Of a DNA stretch of 56,544 nucleotides, positions 23,674 to 33,903 are shown one piece after another. The stretch spans positions 1-56,544 of the forward strand of contig NZ_LGQZ01000117.1 in NCBI RefSeq assembly GCF_003116015.1, given 5' to 3'. The position numbers and the translations under genes are program-made. The notes below the pieces were generated by a model. The model was given only the letters and a program-made list of their open reading frames with translations, ran no database searches and was not told the DNA's origin. Source of the stretch: Azospirillum sp. TSO22-1. Its GTDB lineage: Bacteria; Pseudomonadota; Alphaproteobacteria; Azospirillales; Azospirillaceae. Positions within the stretch are counted from its first letter, which is position 1. The number at the start of each line of letters is the position of its first letter.

Positions 23674-25341
23674 TCAGCTCTCCTGGTAGAGCCAGTTGCG
23701 CAGGATCGACACCGCCTCTTCCGGGTGCTTCTCGACGATCTCGCCGACCTTGCGCAGCGAGGATGCGCGCACGCGGCCCTCGACCCGGTTGATGTCGATC
23801 ATCTGCTCCAGCTCCTCGTCGGCCTGCGCGGCTTCCAGCGCCAGGTCCTGCGCGAGCGCGCCGGTCGGGCCGGCCAGCGCCGCCGGCATGCCGCTCTGGT
23901 CGGTGAGCAGCTTGTCCATGTCGTCGTCCTCCTGCGCGTCGGCCTTCTCGAAGGCGCGCGTGATGAGGGGACGGATGACCAGCAGGATGATGAGGACGGC
24001 GACGATGCCCAGCACCACCATCTCGGCGACGCGGAAGATGTCGTCCTTCGTCATGCCCAGGAACAGCGCGTCCGGCTTGGCGAACTCGTCCTCGGGCGTG
24101 GTGAAGCGCATGTTGACCAGTTCGACCGTGTCGCCGCGCACCGCGTCGAGGCCGACGGCGTTGCGCACCAGCGCCTTCAGGCTTTCCATCTCCTGTTCGG
24201 GGCGCGGCTGGTAGGTCGGCCGGCCGCCGTCCGCGGCCGGGGTGTAGACGCCGTCCACCAGCACCGCCACCGACAGGCGGCGGACCTGCCCGCTCTCGCG
24301 GACGTGGTTCTTGGTGGTGCGGCTGATCTCGTAGTTGACCGTCTCCTCGTTGCGGGTCGACTTGTTCGAGGAGATGGAGCTGTTGTCCTTGCTGCCGGTC
24401 TGCGCGGTCGGCAGGTTCTGGTCGACGGTGACCGGCTGGAGCGGGTCGCGGTCCTGGCTCTGGCTGGTCTCGCCCACCGTCTGGGTGGAGCGCACCACCT
24501 GGCTCTCGGGATCGAAGATCTCCGAGTTGGTGGTGATGCGGTCGAAGTCGAGGTCGGCCGACACCTCGGCGCGCACCTTGCCGTAGCCGACGGTGCGGCC
24601 CAGCAGGTCCTCGATGGTTGCGGCGAGGCGGCGCTCGTAGGCGAGCTTCTTCTCCTCGGCGTTGGCCATCATCACGTCTTCGCTGTTCGCCCCGCCGCCG
24701 CGGGCGAGCAGCTTGCCCTTGTCGTCGATGATCGAGACCTGGGTGGGCTCCAGGTTCGGCACCGAGGCGGCGATCAGGTGCTGGATCGCCGAGATGTTCT
24801 CGCGCGACAGCTGGGCGCCCGGCCGCAGCTTCAGGAAGACGCTGGCGGTCGCCGGGTTCTGGGTGCGGGCGAACAGCTCGCGCTTCGGCAGCACGAGGTG
24901 GACGCGCGCCTGCTGCACGCCGGCCAGGGTGCCCACCGTGCGCGCCATCTCGCCTTCCAGCGCGCGCAGGTGATTGATGTTCTGGATGAAGCTGGTGGCG
25001 CCGAAGCCTTCGCCCTTGTCGAACAACTCGTAACCGACCGAGCCGCCGGACGGCAGGCCGGCCTGCGCCATCTTCATGCGCACCACGCCGACCTGGTCGG
25101 CCGGCACGCGGATCTTGGTGCCGGTCTTGTCGACCGCGTAGGGGATCTTGCTCTCGTCCAGCTTCTTGGCGATGGCGGCGGCGTCGGTGGCTGGCAGCTC
25201 GGAGTACAGCAGTTCCATGTCCGGGGTGGACAGGCGCGTGGTCAGATAGATGAAGAAGCCGATCAGCAGCAGAGCCACGGCGCCGATCGCCGCAAGGCGG
25301 GCGGGCCCCAGGTTGCGCAAGGTCTGCAGCAGGTTGTTCAC
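23674..25341 (-). CDS. fliF: Flagellar MS-ring protein FliF
   Basis: 555 aa. FliF builds the MS ring in the inner membrane, the first structure of the flagellum. It has a membrane segment near the N-terminus (LAAIGAVALLLIGFFIYLTT), the ring-building motifs (MELLYSELPATDAAAIAKKL; ARVHLVLPKRELFARTQNPA; VSIIDDKGKLLARGG), a disordered periplasmic loop and a second membrane segment (VVLGIVAVLIILLVIRPLIT), then a cytoplasmic tail ending VSILRNWLYQES, the FliG-binding end. I chose the GTG at 25341 with GGGGAC nine bases upstream because FliF proteins begin close to NNLLQTLRNLGP; an ATG 29 codons upstream would add a non-homologous Arg-rich tail. Confidence 0.95.
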   Translation of the reverse strand: MNNLLQTLRNLGPARLAAIGAVALLLIGFFIYLTTRLSTPDMELLYSELPATDAAAIAKKLDESKIPYAVDKTGTKIRVPADQVGVVRMKMAQAGLPSGGSVGYELFDKGEGFGATSFIQNINHLRALEGEMARTVGTLAGVQQARVHLVLPKRELFARTQNPATASVFLKLRPGAQLSRENISAIQHLIAASVPNLEPTQVSIIDDKGKLLARGGGANSEDVMMANAEEKKLAYERRLAATIEDLLGRTVGYGKVRAEVSADLDFDRITTNSEIFDPESQVVRSTQTVGETSQSQDRDPLQPVTVDQNLPTAQTGSKDNSSISSNKSTRNEETVNYEISRTTKNHVRESGQVRRLSVAVLVDGVYTPAADGGRPTYQPRPEQEMESLKALVRNAVGLDAVRGDTVELVNMRFTTPEDEFAKPDALFLGMTKDDIFRVAEMVVLGIVAVLIILLVIRPLITRAFEKADAQEDDDMDKLLTDQSGMPAALAGPTGALAQDLALEAAQADEELEQMIDINRVEGRVRASSLRKVGEIVEKHPEEAVSILRNWLYQES

Positions 25342-25470
25342 GCGGTTGTCCCCGAGCAGCGGCCGGCGTCCGCACCGGTGAGACTTTGCAGCCGCCGGAC
25401 CAGGGGTGGCCGGAATTGCAAAAACCACGCCGATGGATTTTCACGGTGGGCAGTGTGCGAAGGTTTTGAT

Positions 25471-25524
25471 GAATTAAGGGTTAATTCGTCGGCAGAATTT
25501 GCCGGGCACTGGGCAAATTCTGCC
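25471..25524. promoter_or_regulatory. Two perfect inverted repeats upstream of fliF
   Basis: GAATTAA-ggg-TTAATTC (25471-25487) is a perfect 7-bp palindrome containing TTAA on both arms. Four bases later GGCAGAATTTGCC (25491-25503) and GGCAAATTCTGCC (25512-25524) form a perfect 13-bp inverted repeat around an 8-base spacer. They lie 130-183 bp before the fliF start and about 230 bp before the XRE gene. The second resembles FlbD enhancer sites (CGGCAAA...GCCG type) and the first holds CtrA-like half-sites; either the flagellar regulators or the XRE protein could bind. The rest of the 409-bp gap shows no gene. Confidence 0.5.
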
Positions 25525-25750
25525 TACCCCGTCCTGGGGAAACTCAAGGGGGCGCGCCGTTCGCGCCGCTCCTTCGCGCTTGGCGTACGCGCATCGGAAC
25601 GCCATGTATCATCGGGCGAGTTCGCCGGTGCGTGCGTTGACGGGCCCGGGAGACGGGCATAGCTAAGAAATCGCCGCCGCACGCGCAACCCGTACGGGTT
25701 GCCCGGTGTTGAAGCCTCAAGAGTTTGTACGATGCACACGGGGGACAGCT

Positions 25751-26245
25751 GTGAAAAAGCGCGGCCGTGAGAAGAAGGAAGGCCTCAACGAGGTCGACGT
25801 GTTCGTCGGCCAGCGCCTGCGCGAGCTGCGCATGCTGGCCGGGTTATCGCAGAGCGACGTGGCTTCGGCGCTGGGGCTGACCTTCCAGCAGCTGCAGAAG
25901 TACGAGCGCGGCTTCAACCGCGTCTCGGCGAGCCGGCTGTTCACGCTGGCGCACTACTTCCGCGTGCCCGTCTCGGTGTTCTTCGAGGGGCTGGAGGAGC
26001 GGCGTTCGCACACCGAGGCGGCGGGCGCCGAGGCGGAGTCCGAGGGCACGCTGCGCTCGCGCGAGGCGCTGATGCTGGCGCGCTATTTCCAGAACATCCG
26101 CGACCCGCAGGTGCGCGCTGCGATCCGCGAGCTGGCCGAACGCTGCGCCACCGCCAGCGAGGCCGAAGGCCACGCCGAGGCGATGCCGGCCGCCGCCCGC
26201 CAGGGCCGCCGCGGGCGTGGCGAGCACGTGGCGGGGCGGGCGTAG
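25751..26245 (+). CDS. XRE-family transcriptional regulator
   Basis: 164 aa. After a Lys-rich tail, an HTH_3 (Cro/CI) domain spans about 17-72: VGQRLRELRMLAGLSQSDVA, ALGLTFQQLQKYERGFNRVS. The C-terminal half is charged, with a helix REALMLARYFQNIRDPQVRA, and no known ligand domain. The protein type is common in alphaproteobacteria (Rhizobiales and Rhodospirillales), where most members are unstudied. The start is a GTG at 25751 with GGGGACA just upstream. It is divergent from fliF across 409 bp with palindromes and ends exactly one base before the stop of the convergent HD gene. Confidence 0.82.
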   Translation: MKKRGREKKEGLNEVDVFVGQRLRELRMLAGLSQSDVASALGLTFQQLQKYERGFNRVSASRLFTLAHYFRVPVSVFFEGLEERRSHTEAAGAEAESEGTLRSREALMLARYFQNIRDPQVRAAIRELAERCATASEAEGHAEAMPAAARQGRRGRGEHVAGRA

Positions 26246-26845
26246 TCAGGCTTCGCCCCGCAGCTCGCGATAGCGCGCCAGGAACGCCGCCATCGCCTCC
26301 TCCGGCCCCAGCGGCACGATGGGATCGGGGGCCGGCGGCGGCAGGTCCTTCCAGTTGACCCGGTGCGGCGCGCAGAGGTCGCGCAGCTCGGTCGCCAGCG
26401 CGCGCTGGTCGGCCACCTTGACCGGTTTCGGCTCCGGGTAGCGGAAGCCGAAGCGCTGGGCCAGGCCCACCTTGATCGGCGCGATGGCCTGCCGGATCGC
26501 CTCGCGGCCGATGCGCGCCTTCCATGGCGTCGGCCAGTCGCCGGTGAACGCCTCCTCGCTGTCGTGCATCAGCGCGTCGTAGGCGTATTCCGGCGGGCAC
26601 AGATGGCTGGCCAGCAGGCAGTGCTGGGCGACGCTGAAGAAGCGGATGGTGTTGCCGACGAAGCGGCACTGGAAGGCCAGCGGGCGTGCCACGTCCTCGA
26701 TCTCGAAGCGGCTGAAGTCCGGCTTCTCCAGGTCGACGACCCGGCCGGAATAGGTGATCAGCACGGCCGTCGGCTCGGGCACGTCGAGCAGATCGTACTG
26801 GTCGGGATCGGATACGGTGCGCGAGGCGGAGCGGCGGCGTGTCAT
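26246..26845 (-). CDS. HD-domain hydrolase (YfbR-like)
   Basis: 199 aa. The HD metal-binding pattern is visible as IRFFSVAQHCLLASHLCPP followed by DALMHDSEEAFTGDWPTPWK: His in AQH, His-Asp in MHDSEE and a distal Asp. This resembles 5'-nucleotidase YfbR-like and phage-type HD phosphohydrolases that act on nucleotides. The N-terminal segment VLITYSGRVVDLEKPDFSRF is typical of the phage-type version. The substrate is not known. It is tail to tail with the XRE gene, with no spacer. Confidence 0.72.
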   Translation of the reverse strand: MTRRRSASRTVSDPDQYDLLDVPEPTAVLITYSGRVVDLEKPDFSRFEIEDVARPLAFQCRFVGNTIRFFSVAQHCLLASHLCPPEYAYDALMHDSEEAFTGDWPTPWKARIGREAIRQAIAPIKVGLAQRFGFRYPEPKPVKVADQRALATELRDLCAPHRVNWKDLPPPAPDPIVPLGPEEAMAAFLARYRELRGEA

Positions 26846-26916
26846 CGCCCATGAGTATCAGAGCGGGGCGGTGGGGCACAACCGGCGCTCCATCGGCCAG
26901 CGCTCCATCGGGGAGG

Positions 26917-29037
<2,121 letters not shown>

Positions 29038-29122
29038 AAGCGTTCGCGCCCGCGATTGCCACGGGGTTCCGCGCGCCGTACCATGCACGCGGAGAACGGG
29101 AGAGAGCCGGGCACGACACACC

Positions 29123-29551
29123 ATGATGGCCGATCCGCAGAGCGCCGCGCCGCAGTCCGTCCACGACCTCGGCATCCTTCTGGTCGAGGACGATTCCGCC
29201 ACCCGCACCGCGGTGTCGCGGATGCTGTACGACCTCGCCGTCCGCAGCGTGTGGGAGGCGCGCGACGGCGTCCACGCGCTGGAGTTGCTGAAGCAGCACG
29301 GCGAGCGGATCGACCTGGTGATCTGCGACCTGGAGATGCCGCGCATGGGCGGGCTGGACCTGCTGCACGCGCTGCGCACCTCCGGCGGCGCGCCGCTGAC
29401 CGACCTGCCGGTGATCGTGCTGACCGCCCACCGCGAGGCGGAGACGGTGAAGCGCGCCATCGCCTACGGCATCTCCGGCTATCTGGTGAAGCCGGTCAAC
29501 AAGTCGGATCTGACCAAGCGTCTGAGCTTCGCGGTGCAGAAGGGGCGGTAG
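29123..29551 (+). CDS. Single-domain response regulator
   Basis: 142 aa, receiver only: LGILLVEDDSATRTAVSRML (acidic pair), Asp in LVICDLEMPRMGGLDLLHAL, Thr in VIVLTAHREAETV and Lys in YLVKPVNKSDLTKRL. A 15-residue tail precedes the domain. It starts 85 bp from the divergent hybrid kinase, whose HPt domain is a likely phosphate donor. Without an output domain it probably acts by protein contact, as CheY or DivK do. Two ATGs are adjacent (29123 and 29126). Confidence 0.85.
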   Translation: MMADPQSAAPQSVHDLGILLVEDDSATRTAVSRMLYDLAVRSVWEARDGVHALELLKQHGERIDLVICDLEMPRMGGLDLLHALRTSGGAPLTDLPVIVLTAHREAETVKRAIAYGISGYLVKPVNKSDLTKRLSFAVQKGR

Positions 29552-29680
29552 GGGGCGGCCCGACGAAAAGGCTGAGGCTGGCGGCTGGTCAACCCGCCGG
29601 GGATCCGGTAGAACAGGGGATCATTCCTTGTGCACCGCACTGGCATGGGGTGCGCCGCACCCGCAACCGCTGGGAGCGCA

Positions 29681-30337
29681 GTGAGCGAAGACCCACCCAT
29701 ATCCGCCCCCGCTTCCAGCCCTGAGGGGGAGCGCCGCGCCCGCGCGTCCGAACTGCTGGAGGAGTTCCTCGCCCACGAGCACGGTGAGCGCATCGCGCTG
29801 GGCGATCTCGTGCGCATCCTCGGCGACCGGGCGTTCGGCGCGATGATCCTGCTGCTGGCGATTCCCAACGTGCTGCCGGTGCCCGGCCTGTCCACGGTGA
29901 CCGGGCTGCCGATCGTGCTGATCGCCGCGCAGCTGATGTTCGGCCGTGCGCAGCCCTGGCTGCCGCGCCGCCTCGCCGCCGCGAGCATGGAGCGCGAGGG
30001 CTTCCTGAACGTCCTCCGGCGCGCGCATCCGCGCATGCAGTGGATCGAGGGCCGGCTGCTGCGCGCGCGGCTGCCGGCGTTGACGTCGCCGGTCGCCGAG
30101 CGTTTCATCGGCGCGGCCATGGTTGTTCTGGCCGGGGTGCTGGCGCTGCCCATCGTCTTCGGCAACCAGCCGCCGGCCTTCGCGCTGGCGCTGATGGCGC
30201 TCGGCCTGATCGAGAAGGACGGCGCCTTCATCGTGGCGGGGCTGGTGGCGGGGCTGGTGGCGCTGGCCATCGTCGCCGCGGTGGTGTTCGGATTCGCGCA
30301 GGGCCTGCTGATGCTCGTCGGCTTGGCCACGGCTTGA
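29681..30337 (+). CDS. exoD: ExoD-like exopolysaccharide synthesis protein
   Basis: 218 aa, inner membrane. The ExoD pattern is clear: a helical start (ELLEEFLAHEHGERIALGDL), GDRAFGAMILLLAIPNVLPV, PGLSTVTGLPIVLIAAQLMF, RAQPWLPRR, and two or three C-terminal membrane segments. ExoD of Sinorhizobium is needed for exopolysaccharide production and alkali tolerance; its biochemical role is unresolved. I chose the GTG at 29681, with GGGAG five bases upstream; a GTG at 29630 would extend it by 17 residues. It is followed after 28 bp by the CNNM-type gene. Confidence 0.82.
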   Translation: MSEDPPISAPASSPEGERRARASELLEEFLAHEHGERIALGDLVRILGDRAFGAMILLLAIPNVLPVPGLSTVTGLPIVLIAAQLMFGRAQPWLPRRLAAASMEREGFLNVLRRAHPRMQWIEGRLLRARLPALTSPVAERFIGAAMVVLAGVLALPIVFGNQPPAFALALMALGLIEKDGAFIVAGLVAGLVALAIVAAVVFGFAQGLLMLVGLATA

Positions 30338-30365
30338 GAGACAAGAGGGGGAAGCGGCACCGGTC

Positions 30366-31673
30366 ATGGTTTGGGAACTTCTGGTCATCGTCGTGCTGAT
30401 CGTGGTCAACGGCTTCTTCGCCATGTCCGAGCTGGCCGTGGTGTCGGCGCGGCGCGCGCGGCTGCAGCAGCTCGCCGAGAACGGGCGCCGGGCCAGGGGG
30501 GCGAAGGCGGCGCTGGAGCTGGCCGAGAACCCCAGCCACTTCCTGTCCACCGTGCAGATCGGCATCACGCTGATCGGCATCGTCGCCGGCGCCTACGGCG
30601 GCGCCACGCTGGCCGAACGGTTCGGCGTGCAGCTGGACCAGATCCCGTGGATCGCGCCGTACGGCCAGCAGGTCGCCTTCGCGCTGGTGGTCGCCGGCAT
30701 CACCTACCTGTCGCTGATCGTCGGCGAGCTGGCGCCCAAGCGCCTCGCGCTGGTCAACGCCGAGGGCATCGCGGTGGCGGTCGCCCGGCCGATGCAGGGC
30801 CTCTCGCGGGTGGCGCTGCCGCTGGCGTGGCTGCTCGGCGCCTCGACCGAGGCGCTGCTGAGGCTGCTGCGCCTGCCGACCACGCGCGAGCAGACGGTGA
30901 CCGAGGAGGAGGTCAAGACCCTCATCGCCGAGGGCACGCAGAGCGGCGTGTTCGAGCCGGCCGAGCGCCAGATGATCGAGGGCGTGCTGCGCCTCGCCGA
31001 CCGCACGGTGCGCGCCATCATGACGCCGCGCCCGGACGTGCTGTGGCTCGACCCCGAGGACAAGCCCGAAGCCATTGCCACGGAGATCCGCGACAGCGGC
31101 TATTCCCGCTTCCCGGTCTGCCGCGGCGACGTGGACGAGGTGCTGGGCATCGCGTCGGCCAAGGCGCTGCTCGACCAGGCGCTGCGCGGACGGGCGATGG
31201 ATCTGCGCGGCGCGCTGGTGCAGCCGCTGATGGTGCACGACGGCACGCCGGTGCTGCGCCTGCTGGAGCTGTTCAAGCAGTCCACCGTGCACATGGCGGT
31301 GGTGGTGGACGAGTACGGCAGCGTCGAGGGCATCGTCACCCTCACCGACATCCTGGAGAGCATCGCCGGCGAGCTGCCCGAGGCCGGGCAGGAGGCCGAC
31401 GGCGCTGTGATCCGCCGCGAGGACGGTTCCTGGCTGGTGGACGGCATGCTGCCGGTGGACGAGGTGGAGGCGCGCGTCGGCGTGCCCGACCTGAAGGGGG
31501 AGGGCGGCTACCACACGCTCGCCGGCTTCGTGCTGGAGCGCCTGGGCCACGTGCCCATCGCGGCCGAGCACTTCGTCTGGCGCGGCCACCGCTTCGAGGT
31601 GGTGGACATGGACGGCCGGCGCATCGACAAGGTGATGATCCAGCGCGTGGACCTGCCGCCGGAGGAGCCGTGA
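30366..31673 (+). CDS. CNNM/CorC-type (hemolysin family) membrane protein
   Basis: 435 aa. DUF21 membrane domain with three or four segments at about 1-160 (LLVIVVLIVVNGFFAMSELA; VGELAPKRLALVNAEG), two CBS motifs at about 200-330 (IMTPRPDVLWLDPEDKPEAI; STVHMAVVVDEYGSVEGIVT), and a C-terminal CorC_HlyC domain with GGYHTLAGFVLERLGHVP. Family members export magnesium or other divalent ions, or confer resistance; the name hemolysin is historical. The likely role is Mg2+/Co2+ efflux control at the inner membrane. It is 28 bp after exoD and ends just before a palindromic repeat. Confidence 0.88.
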   Translation: MVWELLVIVVLIVVNGFFAMSELAVVSARRARLQQLAENGRRARGAKAALELAENPSHFLSTVQIGITLIGIVAGAYGGATLAERFGVQLDQIPWIAPYGQQVAFALVVAGITYLSLIVGELAPKRLALVNAEGIAVAVARPMQGLSRVALPLAWLLGASTEALLRLLRLPTTREQTVTEEEVKTLIAEGTQSGVFEPAERQMIEGVLRLADRTVRAIMTPRPDVLWLDPEDKPEAIATEIRDSGYSRFPVCRGDVDEVLGIASAKALLDQALRGRAMDLRGALVQPLMVHDGTPVLRLLELFKQSTVHMAVVVDEYGSVEGIVTLTDILESIAGELPEAGQEADGAVIRREDGSWLVDGMLPVDEVEARVGVPDLKGEGGYHTLAGFVLERLGHVPIAAEHFVWRGHRFEVVDMDGRRIDKVMIQRVDLPPEEP

Positions 31674-31687
31674 GATCCTGTTGTGGC

Positions 31688-31848
31688 GGGCAACCCGGAT
31701 GCACGGATTGCACGGATCAGAACACGGATTACACGGATCTTTTTATTCGTGCACAGCAATGGCTTGCGGGTAGACCTCAGCGCCGCAAGCATAAAAAATC
31801 CGTGTAATCCGTGCCGCAATCCGTGCAATCCGTGTGCCCGGGTTGCCC
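31688..31848. repeat. CACGGATT palindromic element, copy 1
   Basis: A 161-bp near-perfect palindrome in the gap between convergent genes. Outer ends GGGCAACCCGG (31688-31698) and CCGGGTTGCCC (31838-31848) are exact complements. Each arm then carries four 8-base units of the form CACGGATT (or its complement AATCCGTG), and the centre holds a smaller hairpin GCTTGCGG/CCGCAAGC (31762-31769 and 31783-31790). A second, partly decayed copy is at 42070-42218. It encodes no protein. The structure suggests a transposition- or repair-derived intergenic repeat that folds as a cruciform or as RNA. Confidence 0.8.
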
Positions 31849-31871
31849 CCGGCACGAAGACCTGCGGGACC

Positions 31872-33041
31872 TCAGAACTCGCTGACCCCCGTCCGCGAGA
31901 TCCGCACCTCGCGGTGCACCGACACGCTGAGCAGGAAGCCGACGCAGACCAGCAGCGTCATCATCGCCGTGCCGCCGTAGGACACCAGCGGCAGCGGGAT
32001 GCCGACCACCGGGATCAGGCCCATCACCATGGCGACGTTGACGAACATGTAGAGGAAGAACTGCGTCGTCAGCCCGACGCCGACCAGTCGGCCGAACTGG
32101 TTGCGGCAGCTCAGCGCGATCGCCACGCCATAGACCAGCAGCAGGCAGTACAGCAAGAGGATGGTCAGTGCGCCGACCATGCCGAACTCCTCGGCCAGCA
32201 CGACGAAGATGAAGTCGGTGTGCTTCTCCGGCAGGAACATCAGCTGGCTCTGCGAGCCCATCGTGAAGCCCTTGCCGAACAGCCCGCCGGAGCCCAGCGC
32301 GATCTTCGACTGGATGATGTTGTAGCCCTTGCCGAGCGGGTCCAGCTCCGGGTCGAGGAAGGTGTAGACGCGGTTGCGCTGGTAGTCGTGCAGGAACTCC
32401 CAGCCGATCGGGATGGCGGCCAGCCCGCCGCCGATGGCGATGGCGAACTTCCACAGCCGCACGCCCGCCGTGAAGAACACTGCGCCCGAGCCGAGGATCA
32501 GCAGCAGCGAGGTGCCCAGGTTCGGCTGCAGCAGCACGAGGCCCACCGGCGTGAACACCAGCAGGATCGGCGGGATCAGCATCAGCGGCCGGCCGACCTG
32601 CTCCAGCGTCAGCCCGTGGAAGTAGCGGGCCAGCGCCAGCGTCATCGCCGGCTTCATCAGCTCCGACGGCTGCAGCACGAAGAAGCCCAGGTTGATCCAG
32701 CGCTGCGCGCCCATGCCGATGTGGCCCATGACCTCCACCGCCACCAGCAGCATGAACACGCCGAAATAGATGACATAGGCCAGCCGCATCCAGATGCGGA
32801 TATCGACCAGCGCGATGCCCAGCATCAGCACGAGGCCGGGCATGGCGCGCACCAGCTGCGCCTTCGCCCAGGGATCCCACTGGCCGCCGGCGGCCGAGTA
32901 GAGCAGCGCGATGCCGACGCCGGAGATGGTGCAGATCAGGAGCACGAGGCCCCAGTTGATCATGCGGATCTTGGCGCCGAGCGTCAGCGTCGGGCGTTGC
33001 GGCGACAGCCCGCCGGAGTGGTTCTGAAGGAGTGCGGCCAT
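31872..33041 (-). CDS. rodA: Rod-shape protein RodA (SEDS peptidoglycan polymerase)
   Basis: 389 aa with about ten membrane segments. RodA polymerises lipid II in the elongasome with PBP2 and MreB. Family landmarks: INWGLVLLICTISGVGIALL, GAQRWINLGFFVLQPSELMK (with the catalytic-region Trp-Ile-Asn-Leu), NRVYTFLDPELDPLGKGYNI, KHTDFIFVVLAEEFGMVGAL and MVMGLIPVVGIPLPLVSYGG. The ATG at 33041 has no clear ribosome site; a GTG six codons upstream (33059) is preceded by GGGGGTGG and may be the true start. The usual neighbours mreBCD and mrdA are not in the window. Confidence 0.93.
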   Translation of the reverse strand: MAALLQNHSGGLSPQRPTLTLGAKIRMINWGLVLLICTISGVGIALLYSAAGGQWDPWAKAQLVRAMPGLVLMLGIALVDIRIWMRLAYVIYFGVFMLLVAVEVMGHIGMGAQRWINLGFFVLQPSELMKPAMTLALARYFHGLTLEQVGRPLMLIPPILLVFTPVGLVLLQPNLGTSLLLILGSGAVFFTAGVRLWKFAIAIGGGLAAIPIGWEFLHDYQRNRVYTFLDPELDPLGKGYNIIQSKIALGSGGLFGKGFTMGSQSQLMFLPEKHTDFIFVVLAEEFGMVGALTILLLYCLLLVYGVAIALSCRNQFGRLVGVGLTTQFFLYMFVNVAMVMGLIPVVGIPLPLVSYGGTAMMTLLVCVGFLLSVSVHREVRISRTGVSEF

Positions 33042-33133
33042 GGCGCGCGGATACTGCACCAGGACCACCCCCGCGGTAAAGCCGTCCGCGCCCGCGCCCC
33101 AGGAAGGCCACCGATCCGGGGCATTTGCACCGT

Positions 33134-33742
33134 TCAGAGGATATAGGTCATCACCAAGTACAGCACCGCCTCCTCCTCGCCGACGTTGCGGTAGGCGTGC
33201 GACGCGTCGGCGTCGAACTGGATGGCGTCGCCTTGCCACAGCCGGTACGCGCCATCGCCGGTCACCACCTCCACCGCACCGCTGGAGACCAGCAGGTTCT
33301 CGGTGGTGCCGGCGGCGTGGGCGTCGGCCTCCTCGTGGGCGCCGGGGGCGAGGCGCAGCTCGTAGAACTCCACCTGCCGCTCGCCCTCCAGCGGGAACAG
33401 CGCGCGCGAGGTGAAACCGCCGCCGTCCGAGGCGAGCGGCGAGGACTCGGCGCGCCGGATAACTGTGGTGCCGCCGCTGCCGACGCTGCTCAGCAGGCTG
33501 GAGAACGGCACGTCGAGCGCCTTGGCGATCTTCCACAGCGCCTCGATGGTCGGCTGGCCACCGCCGGCTTCCAGCGCCTCCAGCGTCGCACGGTCGCTGC
33601 CGGCCAGCGAGGCCAGCAGGTCGAGCGACAGGCCCTGGCGCAGCCGGAAGCTGCGGACGTTCGCCGCGACGACGGACGCCAACCCGTCGTCGAGCGGCGG
33701 TGCATCGGGACGGGGTGCGGTCGTGCTGGTGCCCAAGGTCAT
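33134..33742 (-). CDS. XRE-type regulator with cupin domain
   Basis: 202 aa. HTH_3 at about 25-85 (NVRSFRLRQGLSLDLLASLA; ATLEALEAGGGQPTIEALWK), then a C-terminal cupin beta-barrel (FYELRLAPGAHEEADAHAAG; VVTGDGAYRLWQGDAIQFDA; ASHAYRNVGEEEAVLYLVM) likely to bind a small effector. Such SutR/PuuR-like regulators often control sulfur, amine or amino acid metabolism, which fits the divergent soeABC operon. The ATG start is separated from soeA by 161 bp with a strong promoter and an inverted repeat. Confidence 0.87.
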   Translation of the reverse strand: MTLGTSTTAPRPDAPPLDDGLASVVAANVRSFRLRQGLSLDLLASLAGSDRATLEALEAGGGQPTIEALWKIAKALDVPFSSLLSSVGSGGTTVIRRAESSPLASDGGGFTSRALFPLEGERQVEFYELRLAPGAHEEADAHAAGTTENLLVSSGAVEVVTGDGAYRLWQGDAIQFDADASHAYRNVGEEEAVLYLVMTYIL

Positions 33743-33785
33743 GGCCGCGTCTCCTGTGCGGTTGTTTCGTGTGATATGTCATTCA

Positions 33786-33877
33786 ATCAACGCTATCATC
33801 GGTGTTGATATAGGAAAACTGCAAAAATTACTCGTTCAATGTGGCGATTGACCACCGGCATGGCAGACGGCTATAAT
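33786..33877 (+). promoter_or_regulatory. soeA promoter and candidate operator
   Basis: TTGACC at 33848-33853 and TATAAT at 33872-33877, 18 bases apart, form a near-consensus sigma-70 promoter directed at soeA, about 27 bases before the ATG. Upstream, ATCAAC (33786-33791) and GTTGAT (33804-33809) form an inverted repeat with 12 bases between the arms, a plausible site for the divergent XRE-cupin regulator. The stretch is AT-rich against its surroundings. Confidence 0.6.
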
Positions 33878-33903
33878 TGCCTACGTAATAAGTAGAGAAA
33901 ATA

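Noticed and set aside
25342..25428. N-terminal extension of FliF to an ATG at 25428
   Set aside because: The added residues are Arg/Pro-rich without homology, whereas the GTG at 25341 has a good ribosome site and matches FliF starts.
31688..31848. Regular CACGGATT units read as a CRISPR array
   Set aside because: Units are about 8 bases, abut one another with no spacers and are arranged as a palindrome; no cas genes are present.
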